Assembly: GCF_014207095.1 (NCBI RefSeq)
Contig: NZ_JACHBG010000009.1
Location: forward strand, 124,001 to 188,000
Direction of reading: 5' to 3'
Length of the DNA: 64,000 bases
Source of the DNA: Martinezella lusitana
GTDB lineage: Bacteria > Pseudomonadota > Alphaproteobacteria > Rhizobiales > Rhizobiaceae
A program made the position numbers and the translations under genes. This document shows, in pieces, positions 16,598-26,292 of the stretch. The notes under the pieces are model-generated. The model did no database searches, was not told where the DNA came from, and worked only from the letters and a program-made list of their open reading frames with translations. Each line of letters starts with the position of its first letter. The first letter of the stretch is position 1.

Positions 16598-19012
16598 TCA
16601 ATATTCCCCCGGCTGCGGATGCAGAGCCAGCATCAGGTCTCTGAGCCCGCGGCTGCCGTCGCGGTTGCCGGTGGCGGCTACGGCGGTGAAGATGCGTTGG
16701 GCATCGTCATACATTTTTAGATTGAGGTAGCTGTAGCCGCGCAACACCATCAGATCGGTGCGCTCCTGCTGGAGCTGTGAGCGTTGATCCAGATAGAGGA
16801 GGGTTTCGTGGTAGCGCTTGCCGTTGAAGGCTGCAAGGGCGCGGTCGGCAAGGATGGCGACCTGTAGTTCGGCGGCCCGTTGATGGTTCATCGGCGCCTT
16901 TGTCGCGGCGACGGCGGCGTTGTTCGCAAGTCCGGCGCGCAGATAAGCCAAGCTCTGTCCATAGGCCGCCTCTTCGCGCGACTTGGTATCGCTGCTGTCG
17001 AGCGCGACGCCAAATGCCTGTACGGCTTCCATTGGCCGGTTGAGGTTCATCAGGCACCAGCCATGCGAGAGCGCATTGGACGGCGATAGAAGCTTGGCAT
17101 TGATGGTCGTGGTACACCCGGCCGGTCGGCGGGTCGTGCGAGCGACCACTTTCGTGCGACCAGCAGGTTCGGCATATTCGACCGGGGCCGTGCGGCGAGC
17201 CGGCACCACGGGTTGCTGGGCGACCTGTGTATTCACATAGGCTTGGTCGACGGGTGCCTGCGGCACCACCTGAGGGGCAACCAAAGGAGCGTTCTGAGGC
17301 TGGGTTTGCGGCACAAGCTGCGGCGCGATGACTTGCGCGGCCTGGTTCGGCGAGGGCAATGGCGCATAAGCAGGCGTACGCGGAGCCGGTTCGCCAAGAA
17401 CAGCGATGCGCTGCGATCGGCCGGCCCATAGCCGCTGGACTTCGGCGACACCCTGCCGATCGTTCAATTGATTGCGGGTGATTGCAAGGCCATAGGCGGA
17501 AGGCTCGTCATCGGACTTCCAGCGCAGGGCCGTCTCGAACCAGCGGGCTGCCGCCTGCGGCTGGTTCATCGAGCGGGCAAACCAGCCGAACTGTTGGGCG
17601 GTCGGGACATATTTCTGCTTCACGACTTCGGCGGCGACGCGTCCCAGCACTTCTTCGGTGAGATTGGCGGGTGGCTGCAATGCCATCAGGTTTGCGGTCG
17701 CCGCCAGATAGGTCGCCATCGCATCCTTGGACTCATTGCGCCATTTATACATGACGTCCTCAGCTTCCTGCGGCTTGCGATCGGCAATCAGCACCAGGGC
17801 GAGACCCTGCGAGATCGCGGCGGAGTCCGCTTTTTCGTGGGCCGCCTTGAACCATTGTTCGGCGTCGGTGTAGTTGCTGCGGCGCAGATAGTACCAGCCG
17901 AGCAATGCCTCGTCCGAGGCAAGGCCCTGGCTACGGGCCACGCGCTCGACCTGGGAGAGATAGTCCTGCGAGACTGTCAGTTTCGGATCGTCATTGCCCT
18001 GAGCTACGAAGCGTCGCGCCAAATCCGTCCGTATGCTGTCGAACTCGCGACCGCCATTGCCATCCGGCTTCTCAAGGGCAAGCAGATCCTGCATCGGCTT
18101 ATAGGGCAAGAGGGCAGAGGCCTTCTGGATGGTCGCAAGCCTTTCCTGCGGGTTCGTGCAGGTCTTCAGGATGTAGCTGTAGGCGTCCTGTCCACGCGCC
18201 GGCCGATCAGTGCTGATGAATGCTTCGGCGACGCGCCAGAGAACATCGATATCGCTGCAGGTGAGGAGGCTCGGGTTTTTCGAGCCGATATCGATGACAG
18301 TCGCATATTGCTTGAGATCGGAGGCGTTGATGAGGCGCGTGCGCGCCTCGGCGATCGCGAGACGCTCCAGAAGGTCGCTGGGTGGTTGCCACCCAGCCTC
18401 TGCGGCCTGACGGTCGGCTACTGCCTTGCGCACTTCCGCATAGCGGCCCTCGGAATAGAGCTGCCACATGGCTTCCAGCTGCTTGTCGCTATTCTGCGGA
18501 ACGGCAAGCGGGTCAGCAGGCGGCGTCCAATTCGGATAGAGCGTCTGCAATCGCGAAATCTCCGCCTGAAGACGCGCCTTATCGCCCCGGCTCGCAAAAT
18601 AGCGCAAGGCGCTTTCATCCACCTTCGGTGGGGCTGCGGCGGGCTGAGCCTGAGTGGACGCCTGTTGCGAAGTTTGTTGCGGTGCCGGCTGCGTGGCCGC
18701 CGACTGTGGCTGCTGCGTGGCCTGTGCGGCTGTATCGGCTTTGGTATCTGTCGTTGGCGCCGTATTCGGTACATCGGCAAGCACCGCAGATGGTGCTGCC
18801 GCCTGAATATGATCGGCGATTGTCTTCAGGTCGACCGGTTGTCCGGGGGCAGCGGCCTTGGTTTCAGCAACGAGTGTCACCAAGGGGTCGAGGCGGTTCG
18901 ATCTCGCCAGCTTGATCTTGTCTTCCGGCGTGTCGAGATCCTTCGTGGCGAGGGTGAACCCCGCCACGGCGACGGCCATGAAAGCCATGATCAAGGTGGA
19001 CTTTATAAACAC
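16598..19012 (-). CDS. TPR-repeat protein of cellulose operon (BcsC position)
   Basis: An ~804-residue protein. The start is uncertain: a GTG at 19012 overlapping the bcsZ end is used, with an ATG at 18988 as alternative; neither has a good ribosome site. The N-terminus has one hydrophobic segment (STLIMAFMAVAVAGFTLA). A Gln/Ala/Pro-rich linker covers ~70-130. TPR-like helical pairs run from ~130 to 560 (for example DEALLGWYYLRRSNYTDAEQ and WFARSMNQPQAAARWFETAL). A second Pro/Gln-rich linker spans ~575-650, and further TPRs reach the C-terminus. It takes the place of E. coli BcsC but lacks the outer-membrane beta-barrel, so export would need another porin. It is probably a periplasmic scaffold for cellulose secretion (inference). 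Confidence 0.75.
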   Translation of the reverse strand: MFIKSTLIMAFMAVAVAGFTLATKDLDTPEDKIKLARSNRLDPLVTLVAETKAAAPGQPVDLKTIADHIQAAAPSAVLADVPNTAPTTDTKADTAAQATQQPQSAATQPAPQQTSQQASTQAQPAAAPPKVDESALRYFASRGDKARLQAEISRLQTLYPNWTPPADPLAVPQNSDKQLEAMWQLYSEGRYAEVRKAVADRQAAEAGWQPPSDLLERLAIAEARTRLINASDLKQYATVIDIGSKNPSLLTCSDIDVLWRVAEAFISTDRPARGQDAYSYILKTCTNPQERLATIQKASALLPYKPMQDLLALEKPDGNGGREFDSIRTDLARRFVAQGNDDPKLTVSQDYLSQVERVARSQGLASDEALLGWYYLRRSNYTDAEQWFKAAHEKADSAAISQGLALVLIADRKPQEAEDVMYKWRNESKDAMATYLAATANLMALQPPANLTEEVLGRVAAEVVKQKYVPTAQQFGWFARSMNQPQAAARWFETALRWKSDDEPSAYGLAITRNQLNDRQGVAEVQRLWAGRSQRIAVLGEPAPRTPAYAPLPSPNQAAQVIAPQLVPQTQPQNAPLVAPQVVPQAPVDQAYVNTQVAQQPVVPARRTAPVEYAEPAGRTKVVARTTRRPAGCTTTINAKLLSPSNALSHGWCLMNLNRPMEAVQAFGVALDSSDTKSREEAAYGQSLAYLRAGLANNAAVAATKAPMNHQRAAELQVAILADRALAAFNGKRYHETLLYLDQRSQLQQERTDLMVLRGYSYLNLKMYDDAQRIFTAVAATGNRDGSRGLRDLMLALHPQPGEY

Positions 19013-20052
19013 TCCGGGTGTTTCTCCGTAACGAAAGCCAGGCTCAGCAGCTGCAAAGTGGCCGGGTAATAAAGTGTCGGAGCGAACTGCCGAACCGAAG
19101 CGGGCAGTTTCGTCCCGCCTACCACACACGCCACAACATCGTTAACAATTCTATAACCGGGCTCGGAGAGCAGGTCTTTCGGCTTGCCCGACGCCAGATC
19201 TATCGTCGCGGGTTCGTCTCCTTCGACGGTCATGCCTTGCTGCAGTCGTGTAAGCAGGGATTTGTCTGTAATGCCAGCGCGGGCCAGGTAAAGCGGGATC
19301 CTCACAGAATTATAGCCGAACTCCGGTTCGAAACCGTCGGCCGGCGCCGGCTTTGCCCGTAGGCTGACCCAATCGGCAGGCAATTTGCGCGGGCCGAACT
19401 GCATCGAGCGCAGCAACGAAAGACCGTCGTCCTTCAGCTTTTGCCATCGGCCGGACGGCGCCAGTAGCGCCATCACGGGAATGGCCTCATAGACCCAGTA
19501 AGATGGATTGATGATCGGGCCGTCCTTGCGACCGGGTGCCTGATAGCCCTCGACACCGGGAATGAGCAGCGTTCTCCCGCCCGTATCGATCACGACATGC
19601 GACAAGAGCGACTTCGCCATTGCTGCAGCCGTCTGCAAATAGTCCTTGTTGTTCCATGCAGATCCGGCAAGCGCCAGGGCATAGGCTATCAGCAGATCGC
19701 CATCCGAAGCATTGTTCGTGTCAGTCACATGTGGAGTAACTGCCGGATCCCATTTCCAGACGGCCAGACCATCGTCGCGCAACAGGAGCTCAGTCCGCGT
19801 GAAGTACCAGATCTGCTCGAAATCCGCCGGGTTGTTGGCGAGATAGGCGAGCAGCAAGCCGTAGCCCTGGCCTTCGCTGTGGCTGATGCCGCTGTTGCCA
19901 TTGTCGAGGATGCGTCCGTTTGCGTCCAGGAACCTCGCCTTGTAGAGGGACCATGCTTGCGGATCGATTGCGGCGCGTTGTGCCGCGGCCGGCTGGGCGA
20001 TCGCGAAAACGGCGGCGCAGCACAAGGCGAGTATCGAACGGCGGCGTCTCAT
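19003..20052 (-). CDS. bcsZ: Cellulase / endo-beta-1,4-glucanase, GH8
   Basis: A 349-residue secreted enzyme with a signal peptide ending near AQPAAAQ (residue ~25). The GH8 landmarks are the proton-donor region ISHSEGQGYGLLLAY (Glu60) and ASDGDLLIAYALALAG (Asp117/Asp119), followed by the conserved INPSYWVYEAIPVM. It hydrolyses beta-1,4-glucan in the periplasm and is needed for ordered cellulose output in cellulose-producing bacteria; in Rhizobium leguminosarum the related CelC2 helps root-hair entry. The ATG overlaps the bcsB stop (ATGA), so it is translated together with bcsB. Confidence 0.9.
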   Translation of the reverse strand: MRRRRSILALCCAAVFAIAQPAAAQRAAIDPQAWSLYKARFLDANGRILDNGNSGISHSEGQGYGLLLAYLANNPADFEQIWYFTRTELLLRDDGLAVWKWDPAVTPHVTDTNNASDGDLLIAYALALAGSAWNNKDYLQTAAAMAKSLLSHVVIDTGGRTLLIPGVEGYQAPGRKDGPIINPSYWVYEAIPVMALLAPSGRWQKLKDDGLSLLRSMQFGPRKLPADWVSLRAKPAPADGFEPEFGYNSVRIPLYLARAGITDKSLLTRLQQGMTVEGDEPATIDLASGKPKDLLSEPGYRIVNDVVACVVGGTKLPASVRQFAPTLYYPATLQLLSLAFVTEKHPECL

Positions 20053-22544
20053 TCTCGCCTGCCGATCTTGGAGAGGATGTTTGCCGTGGCTATACCGAGA
20101 AGCAGCGAGCCGATGACCAGTAGGAAGGCGTAGGAGAGGATATTGCTGGAAAGCCAGTTGGCGGCGATTAGCCTATAGTTGGTCAGCGACCACGGTTCAG
20201 GCATGACGAAGTCGAAGCGATTGACCGCGACGGTATCGATCTTTCCGGTCTTGCCGGAATAGACGGTGATATGACCGCTAATCTGCGACCAGTTGAGGAG
20301 CGAGGTCATGGCCTCGACACCAGCTCTCAGGTCGGAGGCACTAGGTGCGGCAACGACGGTCCAGGTCCCGTCATTCGTGGGGTTCGCCTCCTGAGCAATC
20401 AAAAACGTATTCGTATTCGACGGAGTAAAGATTTGCTCCGAACCGGGCATGAAACGCAGTGAGCTCAGCGAGATATCGAAATTGCGATGCATCCATCGCT
20501 GAAAATTGTCGACCTGTCCCTGCAACAAGCCGCCGCTGATGCGGGAACGCCAGTCTGCGATGGTCACCGATGAATCCGGAGCCGCACCCTGTCCCGGTGT
20601 GGGGGGGCGCCATGCCACCTGACTGGTCGCAGCAATATTCATTTGCGAGAGGATGGTCGACGGCAATTGTGAAATCGACCCAATGAAGATTGCATTCCGG
20701 CTACCGACCGCACTCGATGACGCTATCGGCTCGACCGCGATGGGATGTCCTGCAACGATTGCCATCTGGCCCAGGAGTGTCGCGGTCGTCGACAGCATGT
20801 CTGCGTCGATCCGATCGACGAACAGCGCCGTGGCTTCGCCATCGCGATTGTACGGATAGCCGGTGCCGGCAAGTGCCGCGAGATTGGGCCGCTGCTCGAC
20901 TCTTGCGAAATCAGGAATACGGAACTGGCTGGTGTCGAACAACGCAAAGCGTGGCGTCGTGCTGGATGTAGCCGCGGGCGCGCAGGCCGAATCCTCATCC
21001 GCGAGCAGCATGGCTTCGAGCGTCACCGTATTGAGACCTGGCTTGAAGTGCCGCATCGTGATGCGAATGGGCAATTGCCGGAAGATGCCGCCGCCCGTCG
21101 CAGTGATCGGTTTCGTCGTCGCGATATTGCCGTTGACATAGACATCTATGTGGCTGCCCGGCCTTACGTCTTTCGCATAAGCGGCGTCGAGCAGGATCGT
21201 GGCCTCACCATAGGCGTTCGCATAGAAATCGGATGGAATTGCGATGTTGAAGCTGGTGTGGAAGCGCCGGCCCGAGAATTCCGCTGTCTTGACGCCCAGC
21301 TGTTCGAAGGAAAGGCTGGTTCCAGAGTAGACCAATGGGGCATCAGGCGCGGTCCAGCGCTGCGTCACCAACAGGTCGCGCCGTGTACCCGGGTCTTTCT
21401 CAGTCGGCGACACAACCATGTCGATGGCCGAGGAAATGGCTTGCCAGGATGGGCCGCTGATGAGCAAAATCTGCTGCCCGCCATGCGGGTCGGTCGCAAA
21501 TGTCGCCACGGCGCCGTTCTGAGCCGCAGGCGGCACGGCAAACACCGGTTGCAGTTCGGTCGGTGTGCCGACGACGACGGTCATCTTTCCCGGGCCTGAA
21601 GGCGGCAACGTGTCCGTGCTGAACGAGAAGATCTCATTGGGCATTCCAGCAAGCAGCGCCAGACCCTGGGCGAGCCGCAATATCGGCTTTGTGGAGCCTG
21701 GCTGTGCCAAAGCCGGCACCACGAGATTGAACTGCGTCTTGCCGCTGGAGTCGACGCCGATTGCCCGTATTGCATCCGTCGTTGAGAGCTTTTCCGCTTC
21801 GCGTCCGGCGAACGTCAGATAGGTTTTTGCCGGGTCGATATCCGACCAGAGCTCATAGGTCGACGGAATGTCGCAATCGGTACGATGCCGCTGCGAGGCA
21901 TCGAAGGTTAGCAGGTTAGCCCCGGGCTGCAGGAGGCCGCGCGGGATGTCGAAGCTGATGTCCGATGGATTGTCGGAAGAGCTGATCGGCTGCTGATGAA
22001 CGACGCGATCGTTCAGGAGAATGGTGAGCTGCGAAGCTTCCGGAGCGACGACAACCGCATTCTGATAAGAGAAATTGAATTTTACGGGTGCGGCAGCCTG
22101 TTCCGGGGTGAGGTAGATCGACCAGGATTTGTGGTCGTTCTCGCCTTCAAGGCGCAGCTTCGAATAGGGAACGACAAAGCGACGGAATGCCGCTGCGGCG
22201 GCTACGGCCTTTTCGACTTTCGGCGCTGCCTGCTGTGTCGCTTGCGCGGGTGCGGCAGGCGCTACTGATTGCGGCGTGGCAGTCTGAGGTTGCGGGGTGG
22301 CCGCTGGCGGCGCCGCGACGGCAGGCGGGGTGGCCTGTGGGGCAACAGCTTGCGGCACTACAGCCGGGGGCGCGGCCGTTTTCGGCGGCACGGCTTGTGG
22401 TGTGCTCGTCTGTGGCGCCAGGATCTGCGGCGTGACCGGCGGCTCGCCCTTGGGGCGTTCGCCGGACATGTCGAATGGCGTCGATTGAGCCTGCGCGACG
22501 GTGGTGCCGATCAGCAAGATGAGAGCAGGGAGGACGCGGTTCAT
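20049..22544 (-). CDS. bcsB: Cellulose synthase periplasmic subunit BcsB
   Basis: An 831-residue protein with signal peptide MNRVLPALILLIGTTVAQAQ. A long Pro/Ala/Gln-rich linker covers ~30-110, ahead of the BcsB core beginning near FRRFVVPYSKLRLEG. The core alternates carbohydrate-binding-like and ferredoxin-like domains (for example SYQNAVVVAPEASQLTILLN), with the conserved GTGYPYNRDGEATALFV near residue 580. It ends in one membrane anchor (ILSYAFLLVIGSLLLGIATA) that docks on BcsA. It guides the nascent glucan chain through the periplasm. Start and stop overlap its neighbours (TGATG with bcsA, ATGA with bcsZ). Confidence 0.9.
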   Translation of the reverse strand: MNRVLPALILLIGTTVAQAQSTPFDMSGERPKGEPPVTPQILAPQTSTPQAVPPKTAAPPAVVPQAVAPQATPPAVAAPPAATPQPQTATPQSVAPAAPAQATQQAAPKVEKAVAAAAAFRRFVVPYSKLRLEGENDHKSWSIYLTPEQAAAPVKFNFSYQNAVVVAPEASQLTILLNDRVVHQQPISSSDNPSDISFDIPRGLLQPGANLLTFDASQRHRTDCDIPSTYELWSDIDPAKTYLTFAGREAEKLSTTDAIRAIGVDSSGKTQFNLVVPALAQPGSTKPILRLAQGLALLAGMPNEIFSFSTDTLPPSGPGKMTVVVGTPTELQPVFAVPPAAQNGAVATFATDPHGGQQILLISGPSWQAISSAIDMVVSPTEKDPGTRRDLLVTQRWTAPDAPLVYSGTSLSFEQLGVKTAEFSGRRFHTSFNIAIPSDFYANAYGEATILLDAAYAKDVRPGSHIDVYVNGNIATTKPITATGGGIFRQLPIRITMRHFKPGLNTVTLEAMLLADEDSACAPAATSSTTPRFALFDTSQFRIPDFARVEQRPNLAALAGTGYPYNRDGEATALFVDRIDADMLSTTATLLGQMAIVAGHPIAVEPIASSSAVGSRNAIFIGSISQLPSTILSQMNIAATSQVAWRPPTPGQGAAPDSSVTIADWRSRISGGLLQGQVDNFQRWMHRNFDISLSSLRFMPGSEQIFTPSNTNTFLIAQEANPTNDGTWTVVAAPSASDLRAGVEAMTSLLNWSQISGHITVYSGKTGKIDTVAVNRFDFVMPEPWSLTNYRLIAANWLSSNILSYAFLLVIGSLLLGIATANILSKIGRRE

Positions 22545-24733
22545 CAGCTCTTCGCCTTTGCGTCCTGCCGTTGCGGCGCCCGTTCACCCCCCACCCCTCG
22601 GAAGAGGTAGATCAAGCCGCGGCTGGTCTGATAGAGCGACAGGCCGAGGAACCAGATCGTTCCGCGGATGATGCCGGGGTTGCGCCGCCGCGCCTGCTGG
22701 AACTTCGTCCATTGGTTGGAATTGGCAAAAACCAGGTCGGCGATCAGTCGATGATCGGCAGCGCCCTTGGGGGCATACTGGCATCCGATGGCGGTGATGT
22801 CTCCCATTGGCTCTATGTTGCGGATGATGATCGACAAAGTGACCATGTCCGCACCGCTATAGGGTTGGAAACGGAGGGTGGCTTCGGAGCCGATCTTTAT
22901 AGGACCGAGATCCTTATTGAAGACGTTCAATCGGGCGCCATGAACGGAAACGTCCTCGATGGAGGCGGCATTCCATCTGTCACCGGAACCGAATTCGCTG
23001 CGGCGATCGACGCGTACACGCCGTGAGGAGGCGCGCTCGCCGCGCTCCGAGACGACGCCGAGTGCGCACCCTGAAAGGATCAGGTTAATGATGTTCCAGC
23101 CACCGACGACAAGTGTCACGTCGGCCTTATACGGCTCGGCGTAGACGCGGTATATCGTCACCGCGAGAGCAATGATCTGCACGGCAAAGATGACAAAGAA
23201 CGGGCGACTGATTTCGGAGAGCCGGCTGACGGAGATCGACTCGTCCTTGGCAGTAACCTTGAATGTCGGCTTACGCGGGTTGAGCATGACCGAGATGACG
23301 GCCGGCAGCAAATGCACCGTCTGGACATATTCGTATAGTTCGGAAATCCAGGGCCAGCGAAAGGAGCCATAGAGATAGTTCTGCATCATCAGGTTCACGA
23401 GCATGTAGGCAAGCGTATATGCGAGGAACTCGCTGCCGGAGGCTGTGAAAATCTCAAGGTCGAAGAAGAGATAGAAAAGCGGTGCGAACAGGAAGATGAC
23501 GCGCGGGAAGGGGAAGAGCCAGAACAGCGTCGACGACATGTAGCAGAGGCGCTGCGGCAGGCTCAGGCCGCGCTTCAGCAATGGGAAGCGGAAACGCAGG
23601 ATCTGCATCATGCCCTGCGCCCAGCGGCTGCGCTGGCCGATGAAGCTTGCAAAGGTCGCCGGCTGCAGGCCCGCGATAAGCGGTTTGTCGACATAGATGC
23701 TATTCCAGCCGGCGCCATGCAGCGCGAGTGCCGTTTCGCAGTCTTCCGTGATGCTGATACCGCTGAACCCGTTCTGTGATTCCAGCGCCCTGCGGCTGAG
23801 AACTGCGGCTGACCCGCAGAAAAACGCCGCGTTCCACTTGTCCAAGCCACGCTGAATAATGCCGTAGAACATTTCGTTCTCGCTCGGCATGGTATCGAAG
23901 GTGCGCAGATTGCGCTCCAGCGGGTCGGGATTGATGAAGAAGTGCGGCGTCTGGACGAGAAAGAGTTTCGGATCGTCCTCGAAATAGCCGACCGTCTCCA
24001 AGAGAAAGTCGCGCGCCGGTGCGTGGTCGGCGTCAAAAACGGCGATCAACTCACCGTCGGAGTGTTCGAGGCCATTATTGAGATTGCCGGCCTTGGCATG
24101 TTCGTTGCGTTCACGCGTGAGATATTCGACATCCAGGTCGACGCAGAGCCGCTTAAGTTCGTCATGCCGCGCGATGGCGGCCTCTGATTCCAGGACTTTG
24201 GTCGAATGCCGTTTTTGCGCGGTGCCGCCATCGTCAAGCAGCCAGACCTTGAGTTTGTCTGCCGGATAATCCATCGCCTTTGCCGAGGCGAGCGTGTTGG
24301 CGAGAAGGTTCGTATCCTCATTGTAGGAGGGTACGAAAACGTCCACGGACGGGAAATGCTGCGTCTTCAATGCGCGCGCGGTGCGTGGAGGCAGAGGCGT
24401 GGCAACGATGAAGAGGCTGAGCATCAGCATCGCCACGTTGTACATTTCGGCGAGGTAGAGCAGCAGTCCCGGAATGAAATTTTCCGGCTGGTTCATAGGC
24501 GGAAGTGTATTGGTCGTCCGCCAGTATACGTAACGCAGTACGATAGCCGTGCCGAAGGCGAGCGCAACCAGCCGCCAGGTGCCTTGACGCTTGAGGATCT
24601 TGATGATCGCCATGATGGTGACGGCGACAGTGCTGGCGATCAGCTGCGTCTGAAGGTTGACCGGCAATGTGATCAGCACGACCCCGCAAAACGCGATTAC
24701 GGCCCATATCAAGATGCTGCGTGCTGTCTGCAT
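22544..24733 (-). CDS. bcsA: Cellulose synthase catalytic subunit BcsA
   Basis: A 729-residue inner-membrane GT2 enzyme that polymerises UDP-glucose into beta-1,4-glucan. The ATG at 24733 is chosen because GAAGGA lies about six bases upstream; an in-frame ATG at 24766 lacks this. Membrane helices flank the catalytic domain, with DDGG at 167-170, DADH at 234-237, the TED base motif at 329-331 and QRSRW at 367-371. Near residues 560-700 is a PilZ domain, with ERASSRRVRVDRR supplying the arginines and IEDVSVHGARL the D-x-S-x2-G motif that bind cyclic di-GMP. The enzyme should therefore be activated by c-di-GMP. It is followed by bcsB with a one-base overlap. Confidence 0.95.
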   Translation of the reverse strand: MQTARSILIWAVIAFCGVVLITLPVNLQTQLIASTVAVTIMAIIKILKRQGTWRLVALAFGTAIVLRYVYWRTTNTLPPMNQPENFIPGLLLYLAEMYNVAMLMLSLFIVATPLPPRTARALKTQHFPSVDVFVPSYNEDTNLLANTLASAKAMDYPADKLKVWLLDDGGTAQKRHSTKVLESEAAIARHDELKRLCVDLDVEYLTRERNEHAKAGNLNNGLEHSDGELIAVFDADHAPARDFLLETVGYFEDDPKLFLVQTPHFFINPDPLERNLRTFDTMPSENEMFYGIIQRGLDKWNAAFFCGSAAVLSRRALESQNGFSGISITEDCETALALHGAGWNSIYVDKPLIAGLQPATFASFIGQRSRWAQGMMQILRFRFPLLKRGLSLPQRLCYMSSTLFWLFPFPRVIFLFAPLFYLFFDLEIFTASGSEFLAYTLAYMLVNLMMQNYLYGSFRWPWISELYEYVQTVHLLPAVISVMLNPRKPTFKVTAKDESISVSRLSEISRPFFVIFAVQIIALAVTIYRVYAEPYKADVTLVVGGWNIINLILSGCALGVVSERGERASSRRVRVDRRSEFGSGDRWNAASIEDVSVHGARLNVFNKDLGPIKIGSEATLRFQPYSGADMVTLSIIIRNIEPMGDITAIGCQYAPKGAADHRLIADLVFANSNQWTKFQQARRRNPGIIRGTIWFLGLSLYQTSRGLIYLFRGVGGERAPQRQDAKAKS

Positions 24734-24790
24734 CGAAGTTCCTTCAAAGGTATTGCCAGGCGCCATCCTGGCGCCCCGAGACTAGCCCGC

Positions 24791-25786
24791 CTAACGGCGG
24801 CATGTCCCGGATATGCCAGCGTCTCCGTTACAGTCCGGTAAAGGCACGATAATATTGCTCACGGTATTCGCCGGTGCTGGCTGCACCAGCATCGACGACG
24901 GCCCACCCGCGCCACCCGTCTGAGATGGGTCGCTTTGTCCATCCGGCAATGGCACACGTGGGCCGATCATCGGCGGAAGGGCCGGCTGCACCTGTGGCTG
25001 CGGCGGCACCACGGCTGGCCGGCGTATAACGGCCGGGCGACGGAGAGGTTGAACTGGACGGTTCTGATAGCCGATGGTGATCGGCGGCGTGCGATAGGGG
25101 GCCGTGTCGGGGTAGACCAGTTCGCCCGGCTTGCCGAGAACGGCCTCGGCTCCGCGCGGCGTGCCCCAGGGCGCCAGAGCAGCGCCATCGAAATGGCCGG
25201 CGATCGTGTAGCCGTAGACGGTACTCAGGAGCTGGCGCTCGGTGGCATGGGCATCACAGAGCCGGACCCTCGTCTGCACCATACCGAAATTGCGCTGGTC
25301 GAGCTGCCGCGCGAAACCAGCCTGAATCTGCTGCCAGGCATAGAGGCAGGTATCGCCGGTTCTGCTTTGGCCGGAAGCGTAACCGAATGGTCCATAACTA
25401 TTCTGGACGAGGATCGCCGAGCGTGCGAGGCGCACGCCTGGAATAGCCGAGGCCATTTCGCGGGCGATCGCGCGTTCATTGATTGTGTTGAAAGGCCGGC
25501 TCCCGAGACCTTGATTTGGCCCCGCTACGCCGAAGAACTGAACCTTGAGGAAATTTTGACCAGGGACAGACGACGATGTGGCAAGCGAAATGGTCTGATC
25601 CACATCTTTCCCATGCCGTCGCTCGACCACATTGACGATTGCCGGACCGCCCGGTGGTGGAAATGCCAGCGCTTTTTCATTGTCGACAGTTTCTACGCCG
25701 ATAGACTGCTTTACGTGACCAGTCGTCGTGCAGCCGGCTGCGAGGCAGGCCAAAGTAATCAGCGCTATAGTCTTTATAGAAAGCAT
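24791..25786 (-). CDS. bcsN: Cellulose biosynthesis lipoprotein BcsN
   Basis: A 331-residue protein from the ATG at 25786; an in-frame ATG 60 codons upstream gives an N-terminus with no family character. The signal sequence MLSIKTIALITLACLAAGC ends in a lipobox (LAAGC), so it is a predicted lipoprotein. The mature part has the BcsN-type region around SVPGQNFLKVQFFGVAGPNQ, and then a Pro-rich tail. BcsN is a marker of the rhizobial/type III cellulose operon; its exact role is not established. It is the first gene of the operon, 57 bases before bcsA. Confidence 0.8.
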   Translation of the reverse strand: MLSIKTIALITLACLAAGCTTTGHVKQSIGVETVDNEKALAFPPPGGPAIVNVVERRHGKDVDQTISLATSSSVPGQNFLKVQFFGVAGPNQGLGSRPFNTINERAIAREMASAIPGVRLARSAILVQNSYGPFGYASGQSRTGDTCLYAWQQIQAGFARQLDQRNFGMVQTRVRLCDAHATERQLLSTVYGYTIAGHFDGAALAPWGTPRGAEAVLGKPGELVYPDTAPYRTPPITIGYQNRPVQPLRRPAVIRRPAVVPPQPQVQPALPPMIGPRVPLPDGQSDPSQTGGAGGPSSMLVQPAPANTVSNIIVPLPDCNGDAGISGTCRR

Positions 25787-26292
25787 ATCTCGGGATCGCG
25801 ACAATTGTTTATGGTCAGATTCATCGGCAAATTGCGCGCCGACTGGGGGAATCAAGTCTTTGTATTCGGTATAGTGAATAATGGTGAATATGGTTAACTG
25901 AGGGTTAATTTCGCGGCGGCATGTCTGTTGATGGAGGTTAAACAGTAGCCTCGTAAGCAATTCCACGCTGACGGGTGTGGAAGGCGGTATCCACTTAGAG
26001 CGGAGGCAAAGCCTTATCGATAACTATATGATTTTATTCACTATATATTTTGATTGGATGTCGGATGGGCGGCGGCGCTCTTAAGGGCCGCTGGGACTCG
26101 CCATCAAAGTCTCCGAAGCCGTGACTGGTGCGCGCAGTCTTAAAAGCTGCAGGAGAGCGGAAGTCCCCACTTTGATGAGGCTGGGGCTTTTCTGCGGTTG
26201 CGAAATGAATATAGTCGGCATCGTCGGATGGTGTCGTATCCGATCATTATTCCATTGTTACCGGCCGCAAGGCGCGAAAGTTCTGCACCCAA
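25787..26292. promoter_or_regulatory. Divergent region between bcsN and the P450 gene
   Basis: About 500 bases lie between two divergent operons, with an AT-rich block at 26020-26065 (ATGATTTTATTCACTATATA) that is a likely promoter zone for one or both. No gene is visible. A terminator-like hairpin occurs in the P450 leader at 26161-26191. Confidence 0.45.
26161..26191 (+). promoter_or_regulatory. Terminator-like hairpin in the P450 leader
   Basis: AAGTCCCC and GGGGCTT pair with one bulged T across a 14-base loop, and the stem runs into TTTT. It sits about 100 bases before the P450 start, in the place of an attenuator. It is weaker than the terminator after rpiB. Confidence 0.35.

Noticed and set aside
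17468..19069. 533-codon open frame on the plus strand opposite the TPR gene
   Set aside because: It mirrors the codon pattern of the GC-rich TPR gene on the other strand, whose protein has clear TPRs, a signal segment and operon context. The antisense reading is Arg/Gly/Leu-rich without motifs.
20745..21599. 284-codon plus-strand frame opposite bcsB
   Set aside because: bcsB is unmistakable and overlaps its neighbours correctly; the opposite frame shows only composition-driven sequence.
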